A DNA stretch of 64,000 nt from Cristatella mucedo (taxonomy: Eukaryota > Bryozoa > Phylactolaemata > Cristatellidae). The DNA is taken from positions 312,001-376,000 of the forward strand of contig WPIO01000021.1 in assembly GCA_009760855.2 (NCBI GenBank), in the 5' to 3' direction. Shown piece after piece: positions 28,999 to 64,000 of this stretch (position 1 is its first letter; each line of letters begins with the position of its first letter). The translations under genes were made by a program, and so were the position numbers. Under the pieces are notes generated by a model. That model worked only from the letters and a program-made list of their open reading frames with translations, was not told the DNA's origin and did no database searches.

Positions 28999-30472
28999 TA
29001 TCCATCAAAGCACAGGCAAAGCTGTGTCGTACGAATAGCCTAGAAGAATTCCATACGAGAGGCTATACTGTGCTTGGTGTGACAATCCATCGTTAAGTTT
29101 TCCCTGATGAAGTTTTGAGGCTAAGCGGATCGTTTGTATCGCGAGGAATGAAACTGCTGGTTGCTAATGCTGTCGTTTCGAAACAGCTACTAGGTGCTAT
29201 CCACCGAGTCCCAGGCCGGGACAACGAAAATAGATAGGCCCATTCTACAGTGTCCCCGAGGTGTTAGCAAGGTAGGTGGCTCCGGGCCACCCGACTAGGC
29301 TTGTAACCGCGAAAGCGGCTGCACCTGCTGTGAAACTCCGGACTGGCGTGCGTGCTGTTAAAGCAGACCCGGCGTTATTGTGGGCTAGTAGGGGGTTATT
29401 CGCCGGGGCAAGAGGGAATGTGTAGTCCCACGAAGCTGAAACTAGAAGAGCCCTCGGACACGCGGTGTACTAGCACTACGGTGTCCGTGCGTCCCTGCCC
29501 GACCTCTGGCCAAGGTCCCTGACCCCTACAGCCCAACACGTACAAGCTGAGCAGTTGCAGGAGCAGAGTCCAAGTCGGACTCTTCTCTTCGTCGCTGCAG
29601 ATTCAGTCTCTCGCTTCTCACTCGAAGAGTCGTCTCGGCGCTCGAGCTACGTAAGCTGAGCTCCAAAGCTCAGTTGCTCAGTTCGTATTCTCTCGGAACC
29701 AACTATTGGCAGCCATTCTTAGGTTCATCCAACTCGTTAATTTGCCTGAAGCTCCTTCTGCTGATGGCATTCCTGCGCCTGCGCCTGCTAGCTTGCCCAG
29801 CACCTTGGTTAGTGTGGGGGATTAGTCGGCCTACTGGCAAGTTCGTGCCTTTTGCCAGTAGGGTGGCTTTTAGCTCAAGGTTATTTTATGACCTAAATAG
29901 GCCTAAATGGGTCTCTGTCGGATTAACCCCATCTCTCACTACAACCTCACTAATGGATCCCAGTGGATCGGACGGGCTAGACTCGTGCCCCCTCTTTATT
30001 TGAGGCACTTTTTAGCGAAGAGTGAAACAAAATGATAAACATAGCTAGCAGTGTGAGCTGCTCTTTTGCAGACTGGAGGAAAAACAAATGCAACAATCGA
30101 CACTGCTGCTGGCAAAGCGGCCAACACTGTCCAACCGACCGTCTGCTGCGCGCTGCGCTACTTGCTGCACGATCAGGCGCGCGAGAGCCAACGAGGGCAC
30201 CCAAGGGCAGCCGAAGCTATCAGAATGAGACGACCGTATTTCATACACCACCATCATCTAGGGTCCATTTTAAAGTGAATGGCTGAACATGCGAGCCACA
30301 ACTGCCGTTCCCTCTGGCGCACGCACGAGCAGCAAGCACAAGTGGTGGCAACGTGCGGCCAAAGTAACTGCCAAACACAGAAGTCAGTACGGATCCTGGC
30401 CGCACGAACCAGGGCGGTCAATCGAGAGCCGGAGTCGGACGAAGTCCTCGACCGAGCAGCTTCGATCGGCAA
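28999..30472. other. intergenic SCP-like/WDR46 with an unclassified GC-rich block
   Basis: 29.15-29.70 kb is GC-rich and sharply different from its flanks. It lacks a coding frame and matches none of the other repeats here. 29.70-30.47 kb includes the presumed WDR46 3' UTR. Confidence 0.4.
29995..30000 (-). terminator. possible WDR46 polyadenylation signal
   Basis: AATAAA on the minus strand, 473 bp past the WDR46 stop. Supported only by the hexamer. Confidence 0.25.
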
Positions 30473-55614
<25,142 letters not shown>

Positions 55615-56027
55615 GACTATTTCCTGATCCGGTTGACCCCAGTGGCAATATCCGGCCAACCCCAAGATTTTAGGCGCGGAATTTAGTTGCCGCCTGCGTG
55701 CCGTCGACGCAGGTATGCATAGCATGCGCTCGTTTCGCTCACTCGCTAGCATCTAGCCTCGCTTATGCATTAATCTCTGTAATTTTCAGCCACGTTTGCT
55801 ATCTGGGGGACTTGGCGCGGGTTCGAACTTAAATGACTATCTCGTCGCCGCCGAAGGCGCCCGCTGGTTGTGCTTGCATCCGCTCGCCAGGCGTTGCGAG
55901 CGACGTTTCTGCCATTCAGGAGGTTCTTGTACAGCACCAGCTGTATATGTGACTTTGACCCGTTTCCCCAATCGCTTGGGCTCGTTAACTGTAAAGGAGG
56001 CGGGCGTGGTGCGGCAACCCGCAAGTG

Positions 56028-56190
56028 TAAGGAGACTGAGGGGTAAGGAACACCATGTTCTCGACCCAGGTGGCGGGTTCGAGTTCTGCCGTGAGCGATC
56101 ATGTATTGCCCACTGCAAGCGCTGATGATAGCCGTTAAGGCTTTTCTGCCGCTATCAAATGAGGCCGTTGTATCAGCTAACCTTTTTATG
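56028..56190 (+). mobile_element. SINE-A in the WDR46/CDC7 intergenic region
   Basis: GAGGGGTAAGGAACACC head, GGCGGGTTCGAGTTCTGCC (box B), TTGCCCACTGCAAGCG body and AATGAGGCCGTTGTATCAGC tail. Confidence 0.78.
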
Positions 56191-56390
56191 GGCGACCTAC
56201 TCGCTGTGCAGCTGCTGGCTTGCCGTGTCTTCAGCTGGCACTACGAGATATGACGAAGCTGCTCTGCGAGTACGCACCTGTTACCGCCCAAGAAGCACAC
56301 CAGCGCAGCTCGCCTAAGCTATCGGCGGCTTCCGGCGCGCTCTGGCTGCATTGGGAGCTCTCCGCGACCCTCTCATCCTGTCGAATCGGC

Positions 56391-57252
56391 TCGAAATCTA
56401 GGTGTCATATTTCAAAGCGACCTCTCGTTAGACGACCATGTCAGCTCCACGGTCAAATCTGCCTATTTTCAGCTTCATAATATTGCTAAAATTCGGGCTT
56501 GTTTAGATAAGGATACTACGTCTAGGTTGGTCCATGCATTCGTGACATCTCGTCTCGACTTCTGCAACTCACTGCTCACTGGCCTACCAGCATGTGCGAT
56601 CAGGCGATTGCAGCTGGTGCAAAACTCTGCAGCTAGGCTTGTCTGTCGTGAGCGTCGCAGTTGCCACATTACTCCACTTCTCGCCGACCTGCACTGGCTA
56701 CCAGTCAAGCAACGGGTTGACTTCAAGGTTTTGTTGATCACTTGTAGGTCCTTTCATTCTATGGCTCCAGCCTATCTCTCAGATATACCACCCCATCAGG
56801 CCAAGCATAGTACCACCCGCTTTTCGGAATCCAACAGTCTACAAATACCTCGTACAAACCTCAAATCCTTTGGAGACTGTGCATTTAGCTCGTATTCTCC
56901 CAAAGCCTGGAACTGCCTCCCGACCTGCGTCAGAACATCCCCTGACCTGACCACATTTAAAAGGAACTTAAAAACACACCTATTTAGGACAGCATTTAGT
57001 GGGTCCCTGTGATACGTCCTTCACGTGCTTATGTGTGCTGACACTGTGCATGCTGCCACTAACCACATTTGCATGTTGACCCTGTGCATGTCACCCCTAA
57101 CCATGTTATTCATTTTGTTGGTTTTTCAAGCATGATTTTACTTACCATTCAATGGCATTTCCCTTTGCAGCAAATGTAAAGCGCCTAGAAAGAGATTAAG
57201 TTCTCTGAGGGCGCTTTATCAAGTACATTATTATTATTATTATTATTATCAT
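56391..57252 (+). mobile_element. CR1/L2-like LINE 3' fragment next to the CDC7 start
   Basis: The fragment starts at NLGVIFQSDLSLDDHVSSTV and ends with (ATT)n about 20 bp before the CDC7 ATG. Its frame is open for most of its length, so it is relatively young. Confidence 0.92.
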
Positions 57253-57270
57253 AATTGCAGCAGTCAACAA

Positions 57271-63639
<6,369 letters not shown>

Positions 63640-64000
63640 ATGCTCCATAGCAGTTTTATTTGGCTCAAATCAGACGGCTGGCTTAGCTACTGCTCCAGCA
63701 CCAAACAAGGATTTCTCAGAGAGTACCTTACTCAAGTCATTTTCGGTCAAGAAAAGGATTTCAATGCTCAAATACTCAGTTTGGGAGTTGCAACCTTTGG
63801 CAGCAAGATGATGGTCGTAGGCAAACTACCTGGCAATTTAATCACTGTTTGATGAATCCCTATTTGTTGCTGGTGCCGTGGCTCAGTCAGATGCATGATT
63901 TGAACCCTATAGAACTACTATGGAGCTACATCGACATGTGGCAAAGGCAGGATGTTCGGCCTACAGGAGCAGCCAACCTTCTTTTTAGTAAAGCTCGGGC
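63640..64000 (+). pseudogene. Tc1-like transposase C-terminal relic in CDC7 intron 3
   Basis: After a degraded middle part, PWLSQMHDLNPIELLWSYID corresponds to 'WPPQSPDLNPIENLW'. It is broken by stops and runs to the window edge. Confidence 0.65.

Larger units (their letters stand above)
55615..57270. promoter_or_regulatory. divergent WDR46/CDC7 promoter interval
   Basis: 1.66 kb separates the WDR46 start codon (minus) from the CDC7 start codon (plus). The WDR46-proximal half (about 55.6-56.0 kb) is CpG-rich and unique. The CDC7-proximal half is taken up by a SINE-A copy and an 860 bp LINE fragment. No specific factor-binding sites could be assigned. Confidence 0.5.

Overview
This is eukaryotic, intron-rich nuclear DNA from an invertebrate animal. 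No bacterial-style gene clusters, rRNA genes or standalone tRNA genes were found. Coding exons are short (about 48 to 340 bp), flanked by GT/AG sites, and separated by introns of about 80 bp to over 6 kb. Most of the window is interspersed repeat. The gene content (BAG6, WDR46, CDC7 and an invertebrate-type sarcoplasmic calcium-binding protein) fits a metazoan. A non-bilaterian such as a sponge or cnidarian is possible, but the sequence alone does not settle the lineage.

Layout. (1) About 0.3-17.93 kb, plus strand: 3' two thirds of a BAG6 (BAT3/Scythe) gene, ending in an NLS-containing exon and a very short last exon; its 5' exons lie left of the window. Its largest visible intron (7.74-13.84 kb) holds a broken Mutator-like transposase gene plus LINE and SINE debris. 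(2) 20.03-26.09 kb, minus strand: a five-exon EF-hand protein of about 197 residues resembling sarcoplasmic calcium-binding proteins, convergent with BAG6. (3) 26.1-30.4 kb: intergenic, with a 300 bp GA microsatellite and LINE relics. (4) 30.47-55.61 kb, minus strand: a complete 12-exon WDR46 (UTP7/BING4) gene of about 653 codons, its introns filled with LINE, SINE, mariner and Tc1 relics. (5) 55.6-57.27 kb: divergent WDR46/CDC7 promoter interval, with a SINE and an 860 bp LINE whose tail ends next to the CDC7 start codon. (6) 57.27 kb to the right edge, plus strand: first three coding exons of CDC7 kinase (ATP-binding lobe and HRD loop); the rest lies beyond the window.

Repeats. A CR1/L2-like LINE with an (ATT)n tail is the most abundant element, and two copies keep long open reverse-transcriptase frames. 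A second LINE family ends in (ACATT)n. Two tRNA-derived SINE families are present: SINE-A (12 copies) and SINE-B (about 7 copies), the latter sharing its 3' tail with the (ATT)n LINE. DNA transposons are represented by one Mutator-like, one mariner and four Tc1-like relics. Several long dinucleotide microsatellites occur.

The four genes are not a pathway: BAG6 handles protein quality control, WDR46 small-subunit ribosome assembly, CDC7 replication origin firing and the EF-hand protein calcium buffering. The most notable higher-order observation is tight linkage of BAG6 and WDR46, both of which lie in the MHC region of human chromosome 6. The most notable gene-level observation is that BAG6 ends 15 codons after its NLS, so the C-terminal BAG-like domain appears to be missing.
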